Of a stretch of DNA of 64,000 bases, positions 23,552 through 35,924 are shown in pieces. The position numbers were made by a program, and so were the translations under genes. The stretch covers positions 31,085,152 through 31,149,151 of the forward strand of contig NW_024609880.1 of NCBI RefSeq assembly GCF_016920785.2, read 5' to 3'. Source of the DNA: Ixodes scapularis (taxonomy: Eukaryota > Arthropoda > Arachnida > Ixodida > Ixodidae). How positions within the stretch are numbered: position 1 is the first letter of the stretch; every line of letters begins with the position of its first letter. The notes beneath the pieces were generated by a model that saw only the letters and a list, made by a program, of their open reading frames with translations, had not been told where the DNA came from and did not search any database.

Positions 23552-23880
23552 GTGTAGGAATGCAAAAGCATTCCTACACGTTATTTTTGGGGCGCGTCCT
23601 CCTTGACCTTGAGCGACCCGCCGGTTTCCGTGACGATGCATCTGCGCTGCTGTGCTTTTCATTGTATTTTATTTCCGAGGCGCGTCCGCTTTGACCTCGA
23701 GCGGCCTTTCCGACTTCGGCGACGAGGCATCTGATATGACGCGTCGCAGTGAATGGGAATTTAAATGCCGTTTCGCTCAGCCAATGGGCATTCAGGTGTC
23801 GTTTTTCGCTGCTATAGACAACGGCCACAGACGCCGCAGGTTTCGCTCCATGATACAGTTAATGGTTTCGCATTAAAAGG
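23552..23880. mobile_element. interspersed repeat B, copy 1
   Basis: It starts with a perfect short palindrome around ACGTGTAGGAATGC and GCATTCCTACACGT (23552-23582). It continues with text shared with 52108-52720, such as TTTGACCTCGAGCGG, ATCTGATATGACGCG and AGACAACGG. The 30-bp unit that is tandemly amplified in the other copy is present here only about once or twice. Confidence 0.75.
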
Positions 23881-24332
23881 TTCTCTTGTCCCTGGTGCCG
23901 AGTGTTTCTCGGAAAGGTGTGTACTGTATGTCGAAAATACGACATCTCCACAGTTATGTCCGTTACAATAAGTGAACAAAAAGGGGAGACACGCCTTTTT
24001 TTCTTAATCATCCGACGTGGAGTCGTCTTTTCAAGGACAAAGATACGCCCTAAAACGGACGTGCGTTCGTCATTGCACAAGGTGATCACAGGTTTAAAAA
24101 AAGTGTCGTTTGTGTTCCTGTTTCTTATTGGCCACATTAACAGCAGAAGTTATTATTTACTGAAATATAATAGGAAATAGGAGAAAAAATTAAGTTTCTT
24201 ATTATTATAGTTGCCCATACTCAACTGGAAAAAAGGAAGTATAAGTTATAATGAATATTACAACACTACTATCCTCCCGGTGCTAAAACAAATTGGGGTT
24301 TCTAAATATAGAACTCCTACTGTTCAAGTGGG

Positions 24333-24492
24333 TGGTGCTCGATGAAACGACTTTGATGAAATGGCGTTCGATGAAACGGTGTTCGATCAAATGTTGTTCG
24401 ATGAAATGTCCGGACCCAGGTGAAACTACTATACATGTGGGTCCGGACATTTTATCTAACGCCGTTTCATCGAAGTCGTTTTATTGAACACC
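24333..24492. repeat. foldback repeat
   Basis: GGTGCTCGATGAAACGACTT on the left pairs with AAGTCGTTTTATTGAACACC on the right. AATGTCCGGACCCA pairs with TGGGTCCGGACATT nearer the centre. The left arm also contains three short GATGAAA(C/T)G(A/G)-type units. Confidence 0.8.
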
Positions 24493-26319
24493 GCCCGTTG
24501 AGCGGAAGGAATTTTCGATCAAGGTAATATATTTCTTTTAACACCGGAAGGCAAACTTTCTTTTCCTACAGAGAGGGGAGCTAATGATAAACTTTATTTT
24601 CCCCGCTTCACATTCTATTTATAATCTATAATAGTAACTGATGACTTCCTGGTACCGGACATTTCATCCCCGATCTAGCAGTTGCACCCACCTTCACTTG
24701 AGCCTCCCTAGATGATGATACAGGCGCCAACGCCGCCCTCGAAAATTTCTTGAACATTAGAAATCAGCAGTTTTGTTTGCCGTCCACCAGGTAGCGCATC
24801 AAAACACCCAAACAGTTTTTAATTGTTTTTTTTTAATTAGCTAAGCTCTACTCCTATCAAAAAACCAAAGCATGATCACTGTGAAAATCGAATACATCGC
24901 AATGTATATCTATTTCATACAATAAATGTTATTAGATGCCAATAAATCTGTTTGATGTCCATAAAAGAAATGCGTCAAAAACAAGTAAGTTTGAAGAATT
25001 CCTGGAGCGTTATGACTCTGAAAATGAAAAAAAAAAAAAAAAGCCATGCGTACACTTCTTGGGCAACCACTGTAGTTCTAAATGTTATAAAAGATTTTAT
25101 GACAGTTCAATTATTTCCTTAGCGGCATTTGAAGCACCATGACTCGAAGCACAAAAAGAGCGCTACGTTTCATATAGAATATCTAAACAACAAAAACATT
25201 TACGCAACAATAATTTTTTTATATTACCAATTATAAGCACTATATCTGTAGCTAATTTAATTTCCCTAGCGCTTGTCATTAAAAACATATTTGTGCTGAA
25301 AAATGGCAATTTCTGTTCAATATTTGGAGAGATGAACAAAAAGTAGTCCAAATACCAAAGAAGTCTAGCGTTATATTCTGTTCCGACATCATCTTAACAA
25401 AACTGCTCCATTGGAACCGTGTTATTTTCACTAGATCGTTCATGGAATATGAACCAGCGGAGCAAGTGAGGGTCCGCGCCATCATATTCACAACGCTACA
25501 AATGCGCATGAACAGTATAAACCAATACATACATAATATCAAATGAAAGAGCATTGCATTGTCTTTCGAACGACATCAATGCCACAAAACAGTATTCAAA
25601 AGCACCCGATAATCACAGGTTTAAAAAGTTTCAAGTCAGTGTTCTCTTTGCTCGGGGAAGGGGGGGGGGGGGGGGGGGGGGGGCACATTTACAGCAGAAA
25701 TTATCGTTTACAAAAAAAAAAAAAAAATAAAATAGAAGAAAAAATGAAAGGAAGTTTATTTTTACTAGTTGCCCACTGCACTGGAAAAAAAAGCTTATAA
25801 ATTATGAGGATTATTATAGCACCGCTACCCCCCCCCCCCCCCCCCTCCCCCGGCCGGTGTTAAAAATCTATTTCCTAAATCCAGTATCTTTACTGACAGG
25901 CACGTAGACAGGATTTTGTATCGGGGGGGGGGGGGGGGGGGAGGGGGGAGGGGGGGGGGCGCCCATGACAAAATGCTGTATGAGGGGGAGGGCGCAGAGG
26001 AGGCCCCAGCAAAATGAAAGCTTTTGGGGGGAGCACGGGCCCATGCCGCCCCGCAAACTGCAAAACCATTGTACATTATAGAGACTTGGCCATACATTGA
26101 CAGCTGCAACGCTGTCAATTTTGGTGATATAACAGAAAAATATACAGGGTTTCTTATGTTTTCCCTAAGGCGACTTGAAGGCGAAAGCCCAAGTGCGGAT
26201 GCATTAAAGACAGACACATAATTAACCTTACTTTGACGTTCTCATTTTTTTTTTACATTCTCTTTTTTGACACTATCTTTATTTATTTCATATGTTATCT
26301 CAAAATTTCTCGCACACAA

Positions 26320-26530
26320 TTCCTCGCGGTCCTCCTTACTTCTCTTTAATTCCTCTTAATTCACTTTAATCTCTCTTAATTCACTTTGATTTCTCTTAAT
26401 TCGCTTTATAGTCCTTCTTAATTCCCATCGATTACCCTTACTTCTCTTTAATCCCTCATAATTCACTTTAATTCCTCTTAATTCACTTTAATTCCCCTTA
26501 ATTCGCTTTGTCATCCTTCTTAATTCCATT
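26320..26530. repeat. degenerate AT-rich minisatellite
   Basis: Units such as CTCTTAATTCACTTTAAT recur about every 20-24 bases, with C/T changes between copies. No coding sense is seen. Confidence 0.75.
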
Positions 26531-27253
26531 GCCTCTAATTCGCCTGAGTGGTCACGTAAAGTTGCTTCGCCATTAAGTCGTGTAAACGCTGATCGGGCTG
26601 CTTATTTTAGAAAAGTGTGGTTCACGAGACGAGGCCAACATTTCCCGAGCTTGTTACGCATGCGACCACCTTCGTCACGCTAAAACATTTTTTAGGGAGA
26701 TTCCTCTCGTATTATAAACTGCAGAAAATCAAGTGGCCGTCGCGTGGTGTTACGTAATCTCCGCCGGGCTTGGGCTGCACGTGCAAAATGTTATCAAAGG
26801 CGAGGGGATGAATCATACTTTTGGTTTCTGGCCTATGTGTTCGTTACCACCCGATATAAAAGGGTAGAGCCATTAGCATTCATCCATCCACTCATCCATC
26901 CAGGAGGCGGAGCATCTAATTATAGTAATTACAGGACCGCACGCCAGCACGACGCTCAATAATACAAATCGGGTTGTTTACTTATTTATTCAGTTTGGTC
27001 TTTCGTTAGTTAGTTAATTAGTTAGTTGTTTAGATTGTTAGGCATTTAACTGGTTATTTAGTTTGTTAGTCGCTTGTTTGTTTGTTTTCATATGTCCATA
27101 ACGAAGTCTCCTATTTTGTCGGGTTCATTGCGCTTCTACAAACGCCATAATCTTTTTCGGCTTCTTGCCTCCCACGGAAATAAAAGTGGTATATTGCGCC
27201 GTTTGCCACATATTTTGAAAGGTAAAGAAAAGATAAAAGCCGCTCACCGTCTA

Positions 27254-27380
27254 ATTCGGCCCTGTAACGCCGAATTAGAGCGCAGCTGTTGAGGAGGAGG
27301 AGGAGGGAAGGGTACTGAGGGTAACGTGTTCTCGGGGGGGGGGGGGGGGGGGGGTCACGCGACCTCACGGTTACGCCGAC
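27254..27380. repeat. repeat C, copy 1
   Basis: CCTGTAACGCCGAATTAGAG with CGCAGCT and a GAGGAGGAGG run is repeated at 63519-63575. Both copies lead into a poly-G run and then GTCACGYGAC-type sequence. Confidence 0.75.
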
Positions 27381-27464
27381 GGCGACGGCGACGCCACTCA
27401 TTCCGGAAACGGGCGCCTAAGAGCTGCTCTCTAAAACAAATTATGTACCGGGATTGATTAATAA

Positions 27465-27515
27465 ATTAAAGGGTGACGATCAATCGGGTTGAAAACTTTA
27501 ATCGACGCCCAGCCC
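27465..27515. mobile_element. solo end of the hAT element found at 47769-50534
   Basis: TTTAATCGACGCCCAGCCCT followed by A matches the right terminus of the full element exactly, with the GGTGACGAT block upstream also shared. Only one end is present, about 600 bp upstream of the cryptochrome start codon. Confidence 0.75.
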
Positions 27516-28117
27516 TAGTTTTATTTGAAGCTAACAACACAGTCATTTCCGCAAAACGAGGATCTACCCCAAGACCACACCAGACTCTGACACCGGTACC
27601 TAGCCTTCGACATACTTTCGCGCTCGTCACTCAGAAAAGCAGGCCGCGCGCCATCCGAACATCTCAATCCGTCGACGGGCGCGAATTTATCGGCAATCAG
27701 AGAAAGGGGAAGCAAGCCTCCCCACGGTGCTTTTTCTCGGGTTACATAACCCCGATCGAGAACACTGCGGCTCGCCGACCACGTGATGCCTGGCGCGGGG
27801 AGTCCCGACTCCAGCAGCAACAATTTCCAACGAGGGGGCGTCTTCCTAGCCGTCGGAGCACGACGCTTTCAACGTGACCGTCAACGTGACCATAGCGACG
27901 GCGGTCTCGTCCGCATGACGTCGCAGACGTCGCGCACCAATGGAGGCGTGCCACCGGGCGCCGGTCACGTTTTCGCGGTCGTGCTCGCCGAGCTCCTTGG
28001 ACATCTGCACCGCCGGAACACACTCGCAGTCCCTGAAGATGAGGCAGACGGTCGCGCCCGACGTCGGAAGGTCGGGGCTTACGTAAAGGGTCGCGGCGGA
28101 CGTGATCGCGTTCCCTA

Positions 28118-28311
28118 ATGTCCACGTCCCAGACGTCTACCACGGCGGAAAGTGGTGGGCGGAACGTGGTGCACTGGTTCCGGAAGGGCCTGCGGCTCCA
28201 CGACCAGCCCTCGTTGAAAGTCGGACTTCAGGGTGCCAGGACGTGCCGGTGCATCTACATTCTGGATCCCTGGTTCGCGGGATCTTCCAACGCCGGGCTC
28301 AACAAATGGAG
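28118..28311 (+). CDS. cry2: cryptochrome exon 1
   Basis: It encodes residues 1-64 and two bases of Arg65: a variable MSTSQTSTTAES leader, then NVVHWFRKGLRLHDQPSL. The donor is GGAG|GTGTGG. A noncoding exon further upstream cannot be excluded. Confidence 0.93.
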
Positions 28312-31300
28312 GTGTGGTGGCTTCCGGTCCGCTTTTGGCACCGGTGGTGGCCGCGCGGGAAAGTTTGACGGTGCGCGTTCGCCGCAGGTTCCTGCTCCAG
28401 TGTCTCGAAGACTTGGATGCCAGGCTGCGCAAGCTCAACTCGCGGCTCTTCGTGATTCGGGGACAGCCGGCCGACGTGTTCCCCAAGCTGATAAAGGTGC
28501 GTGCGCTATCTTTCTTTTAGGGGCGAAGCTCCTTAGGGTCTAGCCTTGTCCGTCCGGCGTCCGTGCTCACATTGATTGCCATCCCATCTGTCCTCTTAAA
28601 AAGAAAAAAAAAAATCTTTGCGCAGTCGACAGGATTCGAACCTGTGCGGGGAGACCCCAATGGATTTCTAGTCCCTCGCCTTAACTACTCGGCCACGACT
28701 GTGGGACGAGTAGGGGGCTCTGAGATGTGGTAGTAACTCAGGAGCTGGGGATGTCATGGATGAAACCTTGCATGAAACGAGCAATAAAAAAAAAATCGGC
28801 ACCATCAGCACTATCTATGAACAAAATCAGTATCATCAGCACCACCAGAGTTTCGAGCCCAATCAACACCATTCACCACGTGGAGAAGCCGTCATTTTTT
28901 TTCTTGTTTGCTTTTGTTTTTATGTCACGATTTTTTTATGTACATACATCACAGAGAAGAAACGGTGTTCGCTGCAGGCATGGTGACAAAATATGATGTG
29001 TATGCTTGGATTAAAAATTAAAACAGCGCGAGGACACGGACAAGAACAAGAAGGACACGGACAAGAACACTTCTTGTCCTTGTCCGTGTCCTTGCGCTGT
29101 TTTAATTTTTAATCATGAAATACCCACTAGCCCAAACTTTTACGTTAGTGTATGCTCGGAACATGTCTAAAGACAGTTTTCGTATAACCGATGTGAAACG
29201 ACCATCATACAGGCAGTCCACAGGCGGTCTTTCGTACGATGTATTTGGCAGTGTGACCGCCGTTTTACAGAGACACGCTTTTAATCAGTATTTCGGGTAG
29301 ACGCATGAAGCATTCATGTTGCAATCACGTTTAAAGGGGAAGAAATATAAAAGTAGAAAGAATTCACTCTTCGGAAATCCGAGGCAGGCGCACAATTCCA
29401 GGAAAGAAAAAAAAAAGAAGTCGATGTTGCTGGAAACGGAAGCTAACGCAATCATGAGGGTCAAGTTTCGCCCCTGACGTATTTTGTGACGTTAATGATG
29501 TAACGTCATCATGATGTCTTATGGTTGGTTCGTTGTGATGAAGGTGCCATCTTGATTTTTGAAGCTTCCTTCTGCTTGCAGGCTGATCGAAACGTTCGTT
29601 AATGTAAAAAAAAAAAAAAAAAAGTATGAACGTGGGCGCGTATTGGAAGTTGAAACAGCCCTCCAAGGTCATTTTTCTTTTTGACACACCGACTTTTTTT
29701 TAGGAAGAAATGTTTAGTTTTTGGTGACATATAGCAATTGAACAAAATAAATCTGGGCAACGTTTCGCCCGTGACATCATCTCTCTGCAGATACCCCCCT
29801 TCCCTTTTCCCCCCACCCTGACTCATAAATCCACCCCTGTTCCAGCACCCTTTCAGCACCTTTATTTCTATTTAATACACCCTTTTTGATCGCAAGAGAA
29901 AGTGTTGCAAAACCCTTGTGGCTGTAAAAGGCCGTGGGAAAAGGGTGAAATGTGACGAACGCGCGAATAATTGTTGCCCCTACCGATGCTTTCTACTTGG
30001 AGATACATTCCTTGAACTTAGATAGTACGCTTTATGTGGGGTATTGACAAGAATAAAGCAACGTATACCGGCAACTTTCGTAATAACGAAGAGGGTCACT
30101 TGCGGATGAGTGTCACTGAAATTCGAGTAAATACGGCGGTGGAACATTCAACAAGGTCGCGATTCCGACCTCGTACGAGATCGTGCGTCTAACGTCTAGC
30201 TGTATTTGCCTTTTCTGTCTACGTTATATCTGCGTGCTGCTCATGTTGCTCGTACATTTGTTGCTCGTAATTTGTTGCTATATCAGGCTGCTAAGATCGC
30301 TAGCATCATATTTTTAGGGTCCTTGCCAGCGGCGTTGTAGTCCTGGGACAAGCTAACTTACACCTAAGGGTGTAATCGTCTTTTTCTTTTTTTTTTTTTT
30401 TGTGTGTTTGTACTTTTTCAGCAGCGCTGGAACGGGAACGCGACGGATGGATAAGCACGAAAATCAGAGTAACGGGGAAAAGGGCCCGAACAAACAATAA
30501 AATAAAGTAAACATAGAGAAAAGCTATGTGTGTTGCGTCATCTTTTCTAGCCTCTCGCATTCTTCTCAATATAGCTCGTCGCGAACGTGCGACATTTGAC
30601 TTACATAACATCGTGCCGGAAGCTTGTGCAGATTGGCTCCTGGAAGGTGCTTCTCCTTTCCTTCGACGCCATTTACATCTCTCTCTCTCTCTCTCTGTCT
30701 GTCATTGAACTGCACTTCTGTCACACACACACACACACACATATAAAGTTAATTAAAAAAAGCTTTATCGTTCACGTTTCTAACGATTGTGAGAAAGAAA
30801 AGGATTAAGAAAACTAGGGTATACAAAAATAGACGCTTGTTTGCTCTTTGTCACAAAAGGCGCCTTTAAAAATTATTGCATGATTACTGTAAAACCCTTA
30901 ATGTTCGCGAGCCCTAAATTTTCGCGAATTTCACGAATTGAAGAATTCGCGAAATTTAAGGGCGCGCGAAAATTTCGGTCCTTAAAATTTTCAATGCAGG
31001 CGTCTGCAATTCGCGAAATTTAGTGGTCGCGATTATGTCATCTGTGACCGATTCGCGAAAAATTGGGGCCGCGAAAATAAAGGGTTTTACAGTATCTCCA
31101 TCGCAACCTGTCGAGCGATAATACAGAACAATCGCCCGTGTCTCGTGACATCATAACGTCACGTGACTTCATGACATCATTGTGTCACGTGACGTCATGA
31201 TGTGACGCGACGTCACGTCAGTGATGCCGTGGTGTCACGTGACATTACGAGATCACGTGACGTCATGATGTGACGCGACGTCACGTCAGTGATGCCGTGG

Positions 31301-34300
31301 TGTCACGTGACATTACGAGATCACGTGATATCATAAAGTCACGTGACACGATGACGTCACGTAGAACCATGACGTAACACTCGCAGTGTGACCTTGAATG
31401 GCCTCCATATGGCGAATTCGCGTGGTCAACCGCCGGAGGGCCCTTCCCGGCAGCACCGGCAACGAAAACCGCGCCAGTGGCGAACCACGTGACCAATCCC
31501 GCGTGAGCTTTGTTAACTTCTTCGATTATTGTTTGATTCAATAGACAACAACATATGGGCGGACTCTGAGATGTGGATAAACAAAAGTAGCGTCACAATG
31601 TTGTTTTTTTTTGTTTTTACATATATACATTTATTGACATAACCACAGTCAGCACAGCTTACAAGATCTTGAGGTATAAACTTAATAGGAGGGCAGTTTA
31701 ATTAACATACATGCTAAAAGAGTAGCGCAAGAAAGACGGCACATATAAGAAGTAAAACACAGGACGAGCCATGTATGTTAACGACCATCCAGCCCGTCAA
31801 TTCACTATTTTAAAATTTTTAGATTAATAAATCTGTGGAGCCAGATGCGACAAATCTTAATATAATTTGTTTAGATTTCCGAATTGTTGCTTTTTACGAG
31901 GCTCCAAGAAGGCTTACACTCTTATTTTCTTTGTTATTACCTTTTTTTTTTTTTTTTTGTAATCCTCGGCTTTTTCTTGCGTACACTCCATTGAAATTGG
32001 AATGCACGTTCAAGTGTCAAACTGTACCACTTTTTTTTTACAGCGTTGTAGTAATACGCTGTGTCCCAGAGCAAACTGACCTTGCGCGAGCTTCCTTTAA
32101 AATATTATATCTGTATCTTCGTTGTTTTTGCTATCTTTTTTCGGAACACAATGGGGTGTCTGTCTCATCGGTTTCGTTTTCTTGTCGAATCCGCTATCGG
32201 CGAACATTGTTTCCTTTGGTTCTCTTTCCCTATTCGGATGTGACGATACCGGATACAGTCTGGCAGATAAGCTGCCCGACCTCTTGCAGATCGGGCAAAC
32301 ATTGTGCCGGTAAATTGCCGGCACACGCCTGAGAGGCGCGCCGTCCGAACGGCGCGCACTCGCCAAAGCCTTTGACCACGCGAACGCCCTTGCCGAAGAC
32401 GTGGCAAAATATTTTGCCGGAAAATGACCACCCGAATTCGCCATTACTGTCGAGGCCGGTTATAACGAAGTCGGTTATAAGGAAATAGCGGCTACAGCGA
32501 AGCGACCACGATTTTCCATTCCCTTTTGCACTTCGTTATAACGAGTCGGTTATAACGAAATAGCGGATATATCGAAGGGATTTCCGATTCCCGTTGACTT
32601 CGTATTTATAGTTGGTGACAGGCTATACGAGTGAAGTGGAAGCTCCTCGACCTCTTTCTACGGAGAGAACGCTGGAGATACAAAACTTGAAAGTATAAAA
32701 CAAAGAGGACGAGGACGGGAACAGGACATATCTTTCATTTAGCAACAACATAGAATGGCACAACGATAAAACCGCCCCCCAAGGGTCTCAACGTTCTCAA
32801 AGAGGGAAAGGAGGTACTAGTTATAAAGGAAAGGGAATACACTAAATAGAAAAGTTTGAAAAGCGCATCAGTAATCTAGTTATCTCCGATTACTTGGAAT
32901 TCAACCTTTGCCATTGTCAGTGGTAATGCAGAATTATTCTTGTTTGCAGTCCAAAAAGGGAAATGTACTATAAATATAAGAGTCTAAAAAGCTGTAGCGT
33001 CACGACGAGGTGTCAGTATTCTAGTCATCTCTGGTGTTAAGAATTCGACCTCTGTCTTTGTCAATGATAATGAAGGTGCAGAAATGTTGTTGCTAACAGT
33101 CCCCATGGCAAATGATTCGATGATCTCTCTCCCAAATCTGTTGTTGTGCCCGCCCAGTTTTTTAGTATCAGAAAAATGCAGAAAAAGGGCTATCAACGAT
33201 CAGTTGAAAAAGTCCTTCCAGGGTTGCCTAGTTTTTAGGTATGTTGACGATTACTTGGTCATTTATCCAGACGCTGCGTCCGCTGACAGCATCTTTGAAG
33301 TTTTCAAAGACTGTGCGGTAGGGCTAACTTTTACCCGGGAAAATCCTTCAGTGGAAGGATTACAATTTCTGGATTTACGATTGCATCCTCATTCCTCAGG
33401 TGTTTGTTGGGCCTTCCAGCAGAGGTCGGAGAAGCCAGTCCTCCCTTTCACTAGTGCTCACTCCAAGTCCGTTAAGCATGGCATCGTAAGGTCACTTTTC
33501 AAGTCTTCATTCTCCAAGTCGTGCACGCATTTCTTCTAAAGTAGCCTCAAGTTGCAGCGGAGGTTAGAAAAAGCAGGCTTTCCTGCTGACCTACTTCGTT
33601 CCACCCTTGAGAGGTTCATTATCAAAGCACAACTTCCGCAAGCTGTTTCAAAAAAGAAAGGTCGTTTCGCTGTGATTCCCTACATGCACAATTCCGCGCA
33701 CCGTTAAAGGTCTATCGCGTCCAAGATCGATTCGAGTGTGGTTTTTTCTTGTCGTATGCGCCTCAAACAGATGTGCAAAAAGGTTAACGGGAGCGACAGT
33801 CCCCGAGGGTGCAATGTAAAACATGCCAAAAAGTTCGTAGAACGCGGAGAAAAGAAGGTTTATTCGATTCCACTAAGCTGTGGCAGTCAGTACATTGGAG
33901 AGACTGGGAGATGCGTCAACCACCGACTCAGAGAACATAACTTGGAAGCATCAAAGGCTTCAACTGAGTCGTATCACCCCATTGTCGTTCACAGCCGCAC
34001 ATGCGATGACTGTACTCCTCATTTTTCTGATACTAAAATACTGGGCGGGCGCAACAACAGATTTGGGAGAGAGATCATCGAATCATTTGCCATGGGGACT
34101 GTTAGCAACAACATTTCTGCACCTTCATTATCATTGACAAAGACAGAGGTCGAATTCTTAACACCAGAGATGACTAGAATACTGACACCTCGTCGTGACG
34201 CTACAGCTTTTTAAACTCTAATATTTATAGTACATTTCCCTTTTTGGACTGCAAACAAGAATAATTCTGCATTATCACTGACAATGACAAAGGCCCTATT

Positions 34301-35893
34301 CTAAGTAATCGAAAAATAACTAGATTACTGACGCGCTTTTCAAACTTTTCTATTTATTGTATTCCCTTTCCTTTATAACTAGTATCTCCTTTCCCTCTTT
34401 GAGAACGTTGAGACCCTTGCGGGGCGGTTTTATCATTGTGCCATTCTATGTTGTTGCTAATTGAAAGATGTCCTGTTCCCGTCCTCGTCCTCTCTGTTTT
34501 ATACTTTCAAGTTTTGTATCTATTAACCAACACGCTCGTTTTCAATTGTAACGCTGGAGAGGATGTGACATCTTCACTAGCGTTTGTTCTGCTAAAGTTG
34601 GAAGGGGTGGGAGGAGCTTCCACTTCACCTGTCACCGACAACAACTACCTCGAATTTAGAGATAATAATTAGCATGAAAAGAAGATTAAAGCCCGGGTAT
34701 TCCGGAGATGTAGTTCGGGTGTGGACCGCTGGAGCACGCGCCGGGCGAAAGGCTGTTGCAGGTGCAGCGACCGATCCGTCTGTGGTAAGGGTATATGATA
34801 GAGATGACTCCCCGTATCCTGCACACAGTCTAAAAGTAGGGGAAATATCCCGGTTTTTCCAGTACTCGCAATACCCGGTGTGAGAGCACGTTTCCACATG
34901 GACTTTTCTATGCACGGGGTCATTTCGGTGTATGTGCCTCGTAGAGGATGTTACAAAACCAAAACCAACACACACAAAACAAATCAAATGTTCATAGATA
35001 TTGTGGGATTGCCGTAGAGACGCAAGTAAAAAGACCCATTAAAGCGTCGAAAACAACGAAAACCATGCACTGAAAAGTACGTGCCCCAAAACGTCCGCCC
35101 GCCATAAATGTCCGTCAACCGAAATGCCGGAGCGTCCATCCTTTCCTGGGCCAATAAAGATTATTATTATTATCATTATTATTACCGTCGACTAATCAGG
35201 AGTACGAGTGTGCGACGATCTTCAATCTGTGTACACGCGTTTCCCACCAAACACGTATCGTGGGCAACACGTTTTATGAACACGTGTTTCGTGGGAACTT
35301 GTTTTGTGGATACATGCTCCTGCGACGTTTCATCGACAACGTTTTTTTTTTTTTTTTTTTTTTTTATTAAGTAAATAATCAAACTTGGAAGATGCTATAG
35401 GCTACCGCGTGATTCGCTGAGACGTGTTTACCTAAGCCTCGGCACCCCCCTCCTCTTTCTGCCCCTATAAATAAAGAGTCGCGAAAGGTTCGTTGCGAAA
35501 ACAGCACTTCACGTCTTTTCCTTGGGGAAGGGCATCCTTTTGTGTTCTCCTCATTCGAAGATGTGTCCCCCCTCCCACGTCTCCCGCTCAGGGCTGGCGA
35601 ATGGCGGCGACACCGTCTGGATTTTTGTGGCTGAGCAGCGCCTGAGGCTTCGTTCTCCCCCAACCAGAGTGGGCCCTAATTTGTATTTTTGTTTCCGGTT
35701 GTTCCGAAACCGACTTGAAAAGACGCCGATCCTTTGTTTGGGTCCGGAGTCCCTCGGCGTCGATTGATTTATGAAGCGGGGTGCTCGCGCCGGCCAACAA
35801 GTGTCCCTGAGCCGAGTGGCCGCAAAAGCCGGCAAGAGAACGAAACATGCAAAAACCAAAACTAAAACAAACAAAACATATACGGTATATATA

Positions 35894-35924
<31 letters not shown>

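Larger units (their letters stand above)
23881..27253. other. repeat-rich, no gene recognised
   Basis: It contains the hairpin at 24333-24492, poly-G and poly-C runs near 25663, 25830 and 25925, and the AT-rich minisatellite at 26320-26530. GTTAGTTAG-like microsatellite lies near 27008. No credible exon was found. Confidence 0.5.
32612..34640 (+). mobile_element. Penelope-like element with long inverted repeats
   Basis: A reverse transcriptase fragment followed by a GIY-YIG endonuclease domain is the hallmark of Penelope-like elements. The 3' part of the element (34018-34640) is repeated in inverted orientation at the left end (32612-33178), with a few insertions and deletions. This left arm encodes, on the minus strand, the same last 65 or so residues. 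Inverted or tandem partial copies at the 5' end are common in this class. The RT is cut short where the inverted arm begins, so the copy is truncated and inactive. Confidence 0.88.

Noticed and set aside
35400..35830. Solo LTR of a retrovirus-like element
   Set aside because: A TATAAATAA box and compact GC-rich text are suggestive, but no TG...CA ends, target duplication or second copy could be found.
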